From: Betaproteobacteria bacterium
GTDB taxonomy: Bacteria > Pseudomonadota > Gammaproteobacteria > Burkholderiales > Burkholderiaceae
Assembly (NCBI GenBank): GCA_009921765.1
Contig: RFXC01000088.1
Coordinates: 1-15,958, forward strand
DNA length: 15,958 nt
Direction: 5' to 3'
Made by a program: the position numbers and the translations under genes. Of the stretch, positions 7,685-14,661 are shown piece after piece. The notes below the pieces were generated by a model. It ran no database searches and had not been told where the DNA came from. It worked only from the letters and a program-made list of their open reading frames with translations. How positions within the stretch are numbered: position 1 is the first letter of the stretch; each line of letters opens with the position of its first letter.

Positions 7685-8465
7685 CCGCACAACCCGAGAA
7701 GCCGCAGCCTTGTTGTTCAATGCCTGGCAATCCCGCAGCACGCTCCCGCAATTGCCCGAGCGCTGCCGCCCGGGCTCGCGCGCCGAGGGCTACGCGATCC
7801 AGCGCGCAATGCTCGAGATTTCCGGGCGACGCCTCTTCGGTTGGAAGATCGCCGCCACCAGCAGTGCCGGGCAAGCGCATATCGGCGTGGAGGGTCCACT
7901 CGCGGGCATGTTGCACGACACGCAGGTCGTTCCCGAAGGCGTGCCGGTGCCGATCTCATCCAGCCTGATGAAGGTGGCCGAGCTTGAATTCGCGTTTCGC
8001 ATGGCCCGCCCGCTGCCGGCTCGCGATCGGCCTTATACCGTCCAGGAGGTAATGGCAGCGGTCGGATCGCTCCATCCGGCAATCGAAGTACCCGATTCAC
8101 GCTATGACGATTTCATCCGGGCCGGCGCCGCGCAACTCGTCGCCGAAAACGCCTGCGCAGACCGCTTCATCCTTGGCGCTGCCAGCCCCGAGCATTGGCG
8201 TTCGCTCGATCTTGCCGCGCATACCGTTGCAATCGCCGTGAGCGATCGCGAGCCACTGACTGGCGTTGGTCGCAACGTGCTGGGCGATCCGCGCATCGCG
8301 CTCGCCTGGATCGCGAACGAACTCTGCGCACATGGCATGGCGCTCGAGGCAGGCCAGGTGATCACCACCGGTACCTGCGCCATCCCGATATCCGTTGCCC
8401 CCGGGGTCACGATAGAAGCCGACTACGGGCCCATTGGCCGGATCGCCGCGCGCTTCGTCAGCTAG
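7674..8465 (+). CDS. 2-keto-4-pentenoate hydratase-like protein (MhpD/DmpE family)
   Basis: A 263-residue cytoplasmic enzyme of the fumarylacetoacetase-like superfamily. Characterised relatives add water to 2-hydroxypenta-2,4-dienoate, giving 4-hydroxy-2-oxopentanoate late in meta-cleavage pathways. Related decarboxylases share the fold. Metal-binding acids are visible as E103 and E105 (AELEFAF) and E138 (AIEVPDSRY), with K58 in FGWKIA and the block GQVITTGT (227-234). These fit the E-x-E...E pattern and lysine of E. coli MhpD. Length is standard. It is last in the Mo-hydroxylase operon, overlaps the MFS gene by 11 bp, and its stop overlaps the convergent ligase gene. No aldolase, aldehyde dehydrogenase or extradiol dioxygenase is present here, so it may act on a different 2-oxo or enol acid. 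Confidence 0.87.
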   Translation: MLNDRTTREAAALLFNAWQSRSTLPQLPERCRPGSRAEGYAIQRAMLEISGRRLFGWKIAATSSAGQAHIGVEGPLAGMLHDTQVVPEGVPVPISSSLMKVAELEFAFRMARPLPARDRPYTVQEVMAAVGSLHPAIEVPDSRYDDFIRAGAAQLVAENACADRFILGAASPEHWRSLDLAAHTVAIAVSDREPLTGVGRNVLGDPRIALAWIANELCAHGMALEAGQVITTGTCAIPISVAPGVTIEADYGPIGRIAARFVS

Positions 8466-10176
8466 CCCCGGTGGCGCGGGCGTTTTCCTCCTCCTGCAAC
8501 AGTCGCCACATCACTTTGCCCGAACCCGATTTCGGGAGGGTATCGGCAAATTCGACCACGCGAGGCACCTTGAACGCGGCCATTCGTTCGCGCGCCCAGT
8601 GCTCGATCTCCTCTGCACTAACCCGCCCACGGTAGTCCGCCCGCAGCACCACAACCGCCTTGACCGTCTCACCGCGATACGCGTCGCGAGTGCCGATGAC
8701 GCAGGCCTCCTGAATTGCCGGATGGGCAAAGAGCTGATTCTCGACCTCCGCGGGCCACACCTTGAAACCGCTCGCGTTGATCATGCGCTTCAGACGGTCG
8801 GCGATGTAGAAATAGCCCTCCGCATCCACCCGGCCGAGGTCGCCGGTTCGAAAGAATCGCTTGCCCTCGAACTCAATAAACGCCTGCTCGGTCTCCTCCG
8901 GTCGCTGCCAGTAACCCACAAAGAGCTGCGGCCCGTGAATCACGATTTCGCCCGTCTCGCCCAGTGGCAATTCGCGCAGGCTGTCGGGGTCGACCACGCG
9001 GGAATCAACGCCGACATACGGGATGCCCAGGCACTGGCGACGCGCTGCCTGCGGCGGATTGCTGTGTGAAGGCGCGGCGGTCTCGGTCAACCCATACCCT
9101 TCCACGTAATCGAGTCCGTAGCGTTCCCGCAGCCTCGCTGCCACCGCCTCCGGCATCGCGGCGCCCCCACCGCCGATGTAGCGCAGGCTGGAGAGGTCCA
9201 GGGTATCGAGATGGGGACTCGCCAACAGATCGATCACCATCGTCGGAATGTTGGTCCAACCCGTCACCTGATGGCGGGCGATCAGGCGTCCGGCAAGATC
9301 GCGATCCCAGCGCGGCATCAGCACCACAGTGGACCCGAGGTAAAGCGTCTGGTGGACACAGAACTGCATGCCAGTGATGTGAAAGGCGGGCACCACACCC
9401 AGCATCACATCGCTTGCACTGGTGCCATTCCAGAGCGGTCCGGCACGCACGTTGTGCCCCAGGCTGCGATGCGTATGCATGCAGCCCTTGGGCTTGCCGG
9501 TGGTGCCCGAGGTGTAGCAGATGGCAGCCAGGTCATCGGCATGGCCGCGATAGGCGGCTGGGGTCAAGGCCCGTTCCATCACCGTGGTCCAGCGCACCGC
9601 GTGCGCCGGCAGCACCGGGTCGGCGTCAAGCCACGACTGCCAGGCGACCGGCGCCTGTTCCTCCTCGGGGATCACATCGGGCATGGCGTCGCGGTAGCGG
9701 GTCACGACAATCTGCGCGAGCTGCGCAGCAGGCGACAGGTGATCGGCGCTTGCCGCGACGTGGGCCAGCAGATCCGCCGCCACGATCGCAACCCGGGCGC
9801 CTGAGTCGCCGATGCTGTGGGCGAACTCGCCCGCCCTGGACATGGGGTTCGACGGAACGATGACCGCACCGGCCCGCAGAATACCCAGGTAGGCGATCAC
9901 CAGCTGCGGCGAATTCTGCAGTGCCACCAGCACCCGATCACCATGCTGTACCCCGGCCTCATGCATCAGCCACCCGGCGAGTTTCTCCACCTGTCGGTGG
10001 AGTTCCGCATAAGCGAAGCATCGCCCGAAAAAGACCAGCGCAGCTTTCTCGGGATAGCGACGCGCGGTGATGTCGAGATTGTCCCAGAGCGTGGTTTCGC
10101 AGCGCGGCAGTTGCCAGGGCACGCGCGCGGGCCAGGCTGCACGGTGCGCAGCGGGAACATCAAACAGCGGATGCAT
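8458..10176 (-). CDS. Acyl-CoA ligase, class I adenylate-forming (long-chain/aryl type)
   Basis: A 572-residue cytoplasmic enzyme that activates a carboxylic acid through an acyl-AMP and joins it to CoA. All core motifs are present: the ATP loop YTSGTTGKPKG (221-231), GYGLTET (360-366), FRTGDLG (442-448), the hinge DRLKRMINASG (460-470) and a C-terminal PKSGSGKVMW, whose K554 is the catalytic lysine. The ATG at 10176 is preceded by AGGAGGT with a six-base spacer, the strongest ribosome site in the window. The frame remains open 210 bp upstream but has no support there. It is divergent from the GrdB-like gene (208-bp spacer), and its 3' end overlaps the convergent hydratase gene by 8 bp. Substrate could be a fatty, aryloxy or aromatic acid. 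Confidence 0.9.
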   Translation of the reverse strand: MHPLFDVPAAHRAAWPARVPWQLPRCETTLWDNLDITARRYPEKAALVFFGRCFAYAELHRQVEKLAGWLMHEAGVQHGDRVLVALQNSPQLVIAYLGILRAGAVIVPSNPMSRAGEFAHSIGDSGARVAIVAADLLAHVAASADHLSPAAQLAQIVVTRYRDAMPDVIPEEEQAPVAWQSWLDADPVLPAHAVRWTTVMERALTPAAYRGHADDLAAICYTSGTTGKPKGCMHTHRSLGHNVRAGPLWNGTSASDVMLGVVPAFHITGMQFCVHQTLYLGSTVVLMPRWDRDLAGRLIARHQVTGWTNIPTMVIDLLASPHLDTLDLSSLRYIGGGGAAMPEAVAARLRERYGLDYVEGYGLTETAAPSHSNPPQAARRQCLGIPYVGVDSRVVDPDSLRELPLGETGEIVIHGPQLFVGYWQRPEETEQAFIEFEGKRFFRTGDLGRVDAEGYFYIADRLKRMINASGFKVWPAEVENQLFAHPAIQEACVIGTRDAYRGETVKAVVVLRADYRGRVSAEEIEHWARERMAAFKVPRVVEFADTLPKSGSGKVMWRLLQEEENARATGAS

Positions 10177-10182
10177 GGCAGG

Positions 10183-10189
10183 ACCTCCT
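10183..10189 (-). promoter_or_regulatory. Strong ribosome binding site of the minus-strand acyl-CoA ligase
   Basis: On the minus strand this reads AGGAGGT, six bases before the ATG at 10176. It fixes the start and rejects the longer open frame. Confidence 0.75.
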
Positions 10190-10384
10190 GGTGGGCGGTG
10201 TCTCATCACTCGCCACGGTGATTCTGCACGATCCGACACCGGGGCTGCACCGATGCGCGGAGCGTGCGAAGATCGAGGCGGTGTACGGACAGCCTGCCTG
10301 ACGGGCAGACCGCAGTTCCCGACACGATCGTCCCCTGCCGGTGCGTTCTGCCGGCGTGGGCCAGAAACGCTCCCTGTTGCCACC
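10190..10384. promoter_or_regulatory. Divergent promoter region between the ligase and the GrdB-like gene
   Basis: This spacer must hold promoters for both flanking transcription units. Two short inverted repeats are visible: ATCAC-N8-GTGAT (10205-10222), and CTGCC-TGACG-GGCAG (10294-10308), which can fold as a hairpin. I found no convincing -35/-10 pair. Either repeat may be a regulator site, but both are short. Confidence 0.25.
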
Positions 10385-11326
10385 ATGACGACCGACGCTG
10401 CAAGTCCCGACTTTGCACCCGACTTTGCACCCGACTGGGATCAGCCAGTCCGTTATATCGAACGCACCCATCGCTGGTATCAGACGCTGGGCTACGGCGC
10501 TCCTTACCGATATGCACATTACCTCGACGTGCCGTTCACGCCCCTGGCAGCGCCGCTCTCCACGCTCAGGCTCGCACTCATCACCACCGCTGCACCCTAC
10601 CGCGCCGAATGCGGCGACCAGAGCGTGCGGGCGCCCTACAACGCAGCGGCCAAATTCTTTGAGGTCTACGCGGGCTCAACCGACGCCGACCACGACCTGC
10701 GCGTTTCGCATGTGGCAGTCGATCGCGACAATCTCGTCGATGACCCGAACCTCTGGTTTCCGCTACCCGCCCTGCGGCGGGCCCGCGACCGGCATCGCAT
10801 CGGCAGTCTTGCCGCAAATTTTATTGGCGTGCCAACCAACCGCAGTCAGCGACACACCATCGAAACCGATGCCCCAGAGGTTCTGAGGCGACTGCGCGCC
10901 GAGGGCGCCCAGGCCGCCGTGCTGGTCGCCAACTGCCCCATCTGTCATCAGACGCTATCGCTCACCGCCCGCCATCTGGAGGCGAACGGCATTCCGACGG
11001 TGGTGATGGGCTGCGCACGCGATATCGTCGAGCATGTCGGCGTCCCGAGGTTCCTGTTCAGCGATTTCCCGCTGGGTGCCGCCTGCGGGCGGCCATTCGA
11101 CCTGCCTTCGCAGGACGCCACACTCGAACTGGCTTTGCGTGTGCTGGAATCGGCACCCTCTGCGCGCACCACCGTCCAGAACCCCTTGCGCTGGTCCGGC
11201 GCGCCGGACTGGCGGCTGCGCTACATGAACCCGGATCAATTATCAGCAGCCGATATCGCTGAACGGCGCGCAGCACACGAACAGTCTCGCGCCATCGCAG
11301 CCGGGCTGCGGCGCGATACCGCCTGA
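10385..11326 (+). CDS. GrdB/PrdB-like protein (glycine/betaine/sarcosine/D-proline reductase family, Cys form)
   Basis: A 313-residue protein without signal peptide or membrane segment. The N-terminal part has PFTPLAAPLSTLRLALITTAA (50-70) and later DPNLWFPLPALR (120-131) and RIGSLAANF (138-146), the pattern of the selenoprotein B family. The C-terminal part has LVANCPICHQTLSLTARHLE (180-199), with C184 and C187, then IPTVVMG. In anaerobic clostridia, GrdB/PrdB use selenocysteine to cleave C-N bonds of glycine, betaine or D-proline. Here the codons are TGC and TGT and there is no in-frame TGA, so this is a cysteine form of unknown function. It has no GrdA, GrdE or PrdA partner. It heads the second operon, 38 bp before a CoA ligase gene. 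The start is chosen by homology; no clear Shine-Dalgarno is seen. The family is fairly sure, the activity unknown. Confidence 0.78.
   Translation: MTTDAASPDFAPDFAPDWDQPVRYIERTHRWYQTLGYGAPYRYAHYLDVPFTPLAAPLSTLRLALITTAAPYRAECGDQSVRAPYNAAAKFFEVYAGSTDADHDLRVSHVAVDRDNLVDDPNLWFPLPALRRARDRHRIGSLAANFIGVPTNRSQRHTIETDAPEVLRRLRAEGAQAAVLVANCPICHQTLSLTARHLEANGIPTVVMGCARDIVEHVGVPRFLFSDFPLGAACGRPFDLPSQDATLELALRVLESAPSARTTVQNPLRWSGAPDWRLRYMNPDQLSAADIAERRAAHEQSRAIAAGLRRDTA
10406..10436 (+). repeat. 12-bp tandem repeat, about 2.6 units, in the GrdB-like gene
   Basis: The unit CCCGACTTTGCA occurs at 10406-10417 and 10418-10429, followed by a partial third copy CCCGACT. It encodes PDFA-PDFA-PD near the N-terminus (residues 8-17). 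The unit length keeps the frame, so copy-number change would not disrupt the gene. Confidence 0.85.
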
Positions 11327-11364
11327 ACCTGAACCCGCCCCCCTACGCCACCTTCGCCGCCATC

Positions 11365-12888
11365 ATGTCCAACCTCGCTCTCTATCTTCTCAACCGCGCC
11401 CGCAGCCACCCCGCCACGCCCGCCGTCACCGGCAACGGTCGCACGCTCAGCTTCGCCGAACTGGCCGGGCGCGTGCTGAGACTTGCCGGCGCACTGCGCA
11501 GCAAGCTGGGGCTTGACGACCACGACCGGGTATTGATCTGCATGGAGAATCAACCCGAATTCTTCGAATTGCTCTTTGCGTGCTGGGCGGCTGGGTTGTG
11601 CGCCGTACCCGTCAATTCAAAGCTGCATCCGCGAGAGGTAAGCCATATCGTGGGTGACGCGGGAGTACGGGCCGTCTTTACCACCGATCGACTGGTGGCC
11701 GATCTGGCGCCCGAACTCGGGCAACAGACCGCTCCCCCCAGCATCACCGTGGTCGGTAGCGCCGCCTACCTGAGCCTTCTCAACGAGCCGCCAGCGCGTT
11801 GTGTCGAGCGCGCACCGACCGACATCGCGTGGTTGTTCTACACCAGCGGCACCACGGGTCGCCCCAAAGGCGCCATGCTCTCGCACCGCAACCTGCTTGC
11901 CATGTCGTGGATTTATTTCGCCGATATCGAGCACGTGGAACCGGGTGACACCAAGCTCCATGCGGCGCCGCTCTCCCATGCATCCGGCCTCTACGGCCTG
12001 CCCCATCTCTTCGCGGGCGGGCATCAGGTGGTGCTTCCCGGATTCGAGCCCGATCTGGTGTTCGACGCCTTCGAACACTATCCTCGAGTCACCATGTTCG
12101 CAGCGCCCACCATGGTGATCCGGCTGTTGCAGTCACCGTCGGTTCGCGCGGCCCACCGGGGGCTTCGCACCCTCTACTACGGCGGGGCACCGATGTATGT
12201 GAGTGACCTGCAGCGCGCGCTCGAGGTCTTCGGGCCGCGCTTGTGGCAACTCTACGGACAGGGCGAGAGTCCAATGACCCTTACCGGACTTGCCAAACGT
12301 GATCATGTGGGTGATGGCGGCGCGCACCACCTTGCGCGACTGGGCTCCGTGGGCATCGCGCGGACCGGTGTCGAGATCCGCGTGGTGGGCGATGATGGCC
12401 TCGACCTGCCCACAGGCGAAATCGGTGAGGTGGTCACGCGAAGCGACTGCGTGATGGCCGGTTACTGGAACAACCCCGACGCCACGCGGAGCGCCCTCCG
12501 CAGCGGCTGGCTCTGGACGGGCGACGTGGGCTCGTTTGACGAGCAGGGCTATCTGACCCTGCGTGACCGTTCGAAAGATCTGATCATCAGTGGCGGCAGC
12601 AACATCTATCCAAGGGAAATCGAGGAGGTGCTGCTGCGTCATCCAGCAGTGCTCGAATGCTCGGTCGTGGGCGCCCTCCATGCCGAGTGGGGCGAAGAGG
12701 TGGTGGCATTCGTGGTGAGGCGACCAGGCACCGAGCTGTCGGGCGAGGCATTGGACGAGCTCTGCCTCTCGCACATTGCGCGCTTCAAGCGCCCCAAACG
12801 CTACGTCTTCCTCGACGCACTGCCCAAGAACAACTACGGCAAGGTGCTGAAAACCGCGCTCCGCGAGCAACTCAGGGCCGGTGCCTGA
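11365..12888 (+). CDS. Acyl-CoA ligase, class I adenylate-forming (second, distinct paralogue)
   Basis: A 507-residue ATP-dependent CoA ligase. Motifs in order: the ATP loop YTSGTTGRPKG (159-169), LYGQGESP (296-303, in place of the usual YGxTE), WTGDVG (384-389), the hinge DRSKDLIISGG (401-411), and PKNNYGKVLK with catalytic K493. The gene is shorter than, and clearly different from, the 572-residue ligase on the other strand, notably in the A5 motif (GQGES versus GLTET), so the two are not recent duplicates. The A5 form GQGES is typical of a group of ligases and malonyl-CoA synthetase-like or aryl-CoA ligase relatives whose substrates vary. It lies 38 bp after the GrdB-like gene and 15 bp before the GGT-like gene, implying co-transcription. 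No clear Shine-Dalgarno precedes the ATG. Confidence 0.9.
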   Translation: MSNLALYLLNRARSHPATPAVTGNGRTLSFAELAGRVLRLAGALRSKLGLDDHDRVLICMENQPEFFELLFACWAAGLCAVPVNSKLHPREVSHIVGDAGVRAVFTTDRLVADLAPELGQQTAPPSITVVGSAAYLSLLNEPPARCVERAPTDIAWLFYTSGTTGRPKGAMLSHRNLLAMSWIYFADIEHVEPGDTKLHAAPLSHASGLYGLPHLFAGGHQVVLPGFEPDLVFDAFEHYPRVTMFAAPTMVIRLLQSPSVRAAHRGLRTLYYGGAPMYVSDLQRALEVFGPRLWQLYGQGESPMTLTGLAKRDHVGDGGAHHLARLGSVGIARTGVEIRVVGDDGLDLPTGEIGEVVTRSDCVMAGYWNNPDATRSALRSGWLWTGDVGSFDEQGYLTLRDRSKDLIISGGSNIYPREIEEVLLRHPAVLECSVVGALHAEWGEEVVAFVVRRPGTELSGEALDELCLSHIARFKRPKRYVFLDALPKNNYGKVLKTALREQLRAGA

Positions 12889-12903
12889 ACGGGCGCCGAT
12901 GCA

Positions 12904-14589
12904 ATGAAGGCATCCGCGCTCTCCGCCGGTCGCTTTCGCGTCGATTGCCAGCGGCAGCCGGTACGCGGCGCGCGGGGCGTAGCGGTCACCAATCATCCGC
13001 TTGCATCGGGCGTGGCAATGCAGATCCTGCTGGAGGGAGGCAATGCCGCCGACGCTGCGGTCGCGGCGCTGTTTGCGCTCGGCGTGGTCGAGCCCATGAT
13101 GGTGGGCGTACTGGGCGGTGGCCTCGCGCATCTGCGACTTCCAGGCGGTGAGCACATCATCCTTGATGGGCTCGGCTGCGCCCCACGGGCGGCACACCCT
13201 GCGCTGTATGAGCCGGTTGCGTCCACCCATATCGCGGAGCGGCGCCTCACGGTGGGTCGCGCCAACGAGCTTGGCGCACTCGCCGTGGCCGTACCGGGCG
13301 CGCTCGCGGGCTGGTGTGCATGCCTGGAGCGCTTTGGCCGGATGTCGCTGGCCGATGTCATGCAACCCGCCATCCGCCTGGCCGAGCGCGGGTTTCAGGT
13401 CACGCCGTATCTCGCGACCAACGTGGCCGAGCAGGCCGCCGCGCTCGCCCGGCAGCCTGCGCTCGCCGCGCTCTTTTTGCCCAAGGGCCGCCCGATTGAG
13501 GCGGGCACCGTGCTGCGCCAACCCGAGTGCGCCGGAACGCTTGCCATGATTGCGCGCGAGGGCGCTGCGGCGCTTTATCAGGGTGCATTGGGCCGCGCGC
13601 TGGTCGGGTCACTCGCCAGTGCGGGGGGAATCATGTCGGAAGCCGACCTCGCTCACTATGCGGTTCGCGACCGAACACCGGTGCGCGGAACCTACCGGGG
13701 CTATGAAATCGTCGGTCCGCCACCGCCGGCCTCCTCCGGCGTTCATATCGTTCAGATGCTGAACGTGCTCGAATCCTTTGATCTGCGCGGGGCAGGATTC
13801 GGATCAACCGATGCCACGCATTGGCTCGCGGAAGCCATGGCACTCGCCTTTGCCGACCGGTCGGTGGCAACAGCCGACCCGGATTTCATCGATGTGCCGG
13901 TGACGGCGCTCACCTCGAAGGCGTATGCGGCAGCGCGTGCCCGCCAGATCGATCCCTCGCGCAGGCAAACGTGGACCAGCGGACTCGGCAGCGCATCGGA
14001 ATCATGCGATACCACCCACCTCACGATTGCCGATGCCGAGGGCATGGTGATCGCCAGCACCCAGACGCTGAACGGCGCTTTTGGTGCAGCCATGATGATC
14101 GACGGCACCGGGCTTCTGGCCAACAACTACATGTACAACTTTGATCCGCATCCGGGCGGGGCCTTGTCGGTGGCGCCAGGCAAGCGCGTCTTCACCTCGA
14201 TGGCGCCCATGATGCTGCTGCAGAAGCAGCGGCTGCGGGTGGCGCTGGGGCTGCCTGGCGGCTTGCGAATTTTTCCTTCCGCCATGCAGACGATCGTGAA
14301 CCTCGTAGACCACGGCATGAGCCTGCAGGAGGCGCTCGAGGCGCCACGGATCTTCACTGAAGGCGGCGAACTGGAAATCGAAGCCCCGCTGGCCTCTCAT
14401 ACGGGTGCGGCGCTGGCAGATCGTGGCCATGCGGTGCGCAGCGTTCCGCGTGTCGCAGGCGGCATGAATGCAATCAGTTTTGACGACGATGGCATGATGA
14501 CTGGTGCCGCCTGCTGGCGCGCCGATGGCACACCGGTTGCCACCTCCGGCGGACTCGCGCAGCCGGGCACCGGATTTTCAGCATCCTGA
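12904..14589 (+). CDS. Gamma-glutamyltransferase-family Ntn-hydrolase, possibly not a true GGT
   Basis: A 561-residue member of the family of self-cleaving amidohydrolases. A proenzyme is cut before a threonine that then becomes the nucleophile. The cut site is visible as CDTTHLTIADAEG (368-380), with T370 predicted to be the new N-terminus of a small subunit of about 192 residues. Other GGT blocks are GGNAADAAVA (45-54), PPPPASSGVHIVQMLNVLE (272-290) and LGLPGGLRI (448-456). There is no signal peptide, unlike periplasmic GGTs, so it is probably cytoplasmic. The residues that hold the gamma-glutamyl group in E. coli GGT (Arg114 in DFRE-x-AP, Asp433 in NNxMDDF) appear replaced here (DGLGCAP at 88-94, NNYMYNF at 407-413). 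A different amide substrate is therefore likely. Oxamate amidohydrolase (HpxW) and cephalosporin acylase are known divergent relatives. It is third in the operon. Confidence 0.86.
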   Translation: MKASALSAGRFRVDCQRQPVRGARGVAVTNHPLASGVAMQILLEGGNAADAAVAALFALGVVEPMMVGVLGGGLAHLRLPGGEHIILDGLGCAPRAAHPALYEPVASTHIAERRLTVGRANELGALAVAVPGALAGWCACLERFGRMSLADVMQPAIRLAERGFQVTPYLATNVAEQAAALARQPALAALFLPKGRPIEAGTVLRQPECAGTLAMIAREGAAALYQGALGRALVGSLASAGGIMSEADLAHYAVRDRTPVRGTYRGYEIVGPPPPASSGVHIVQMLNVLESFDLRGAGFGSTDATHWLAEAMALAFADRSVATADPDFIDVPVTALTSKAYAAARARQIDPSRRQTWTSGLGSASESCDTTHLTIADAEGMVIASTQTLNGAFGAAMMIDGTGLLANNYMYNFDPHPGGALSVAPGKRVFTSMAPMMLLQKQRLRVALGLPGGLRIFPSAMQTIVNLVDHGMSLQEALEAPRIFTEGGELEIEAPLASHTGAALADRGHAVRSVPRVAGGMNAISFDDDGMMTGAACWRADGTPVATSGGLAQPGTGFSAS

Positions 14590-14643
14590 TGCCAGCCCCT
14601 CATCGCGAGCCCGTGCGCCACCTCCCGGCATCAAGCGATGCCG
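14587..14643 (+). promoter_or_regulatory. Overlapping alternative hairpins before the dehydrogenase gene
   Basis: A perfect seven-pair hairpin CGGCATC-AAGC-GATGCCG spans 14626-14643. Its left arm can pair instead with TGATGCC at 14587-14593, at the end of the GGT-like gene, through GGCATCA (14627-14633). The two structures exclude each other. The short hairpin buries an in-frame ATG at 14638. No U-run follows, so a translational or stability role is more likely than termination, if it has any role. Confidence 0.35.
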
Positions 14644-14661
14644 CCTGAGCATAATCAGCCT

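Noticed and set aside
10932..10946. Possible selenocysteine in the GrdB-like protein.
   Set aside because: The motif codons are TGC and TGT, and there is no in-frame TGA in the gene.
11236..11553. A 105-residue minus-strand open frame across the GrdB-like/ligase junction.
   Set aside because: It overlaps two real genes antisense, has low-complexity sequence, and no ribosome site was noted.
12133..13521. A 462-residue minus-strand open frame across the ligase and GGT-like genes.
   Set aside because: It is antisense to two well-supported genes, has low-complexity composition rich in Arg, Gly and His, and shows no motif.
14645..14654. Promoter-like TGAGCATAAT just before the dehydrogenase start.
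   Set aside because: There is no -35 element at a fitting distance, and it would leave almost no leader. It is probably chance within an operon.
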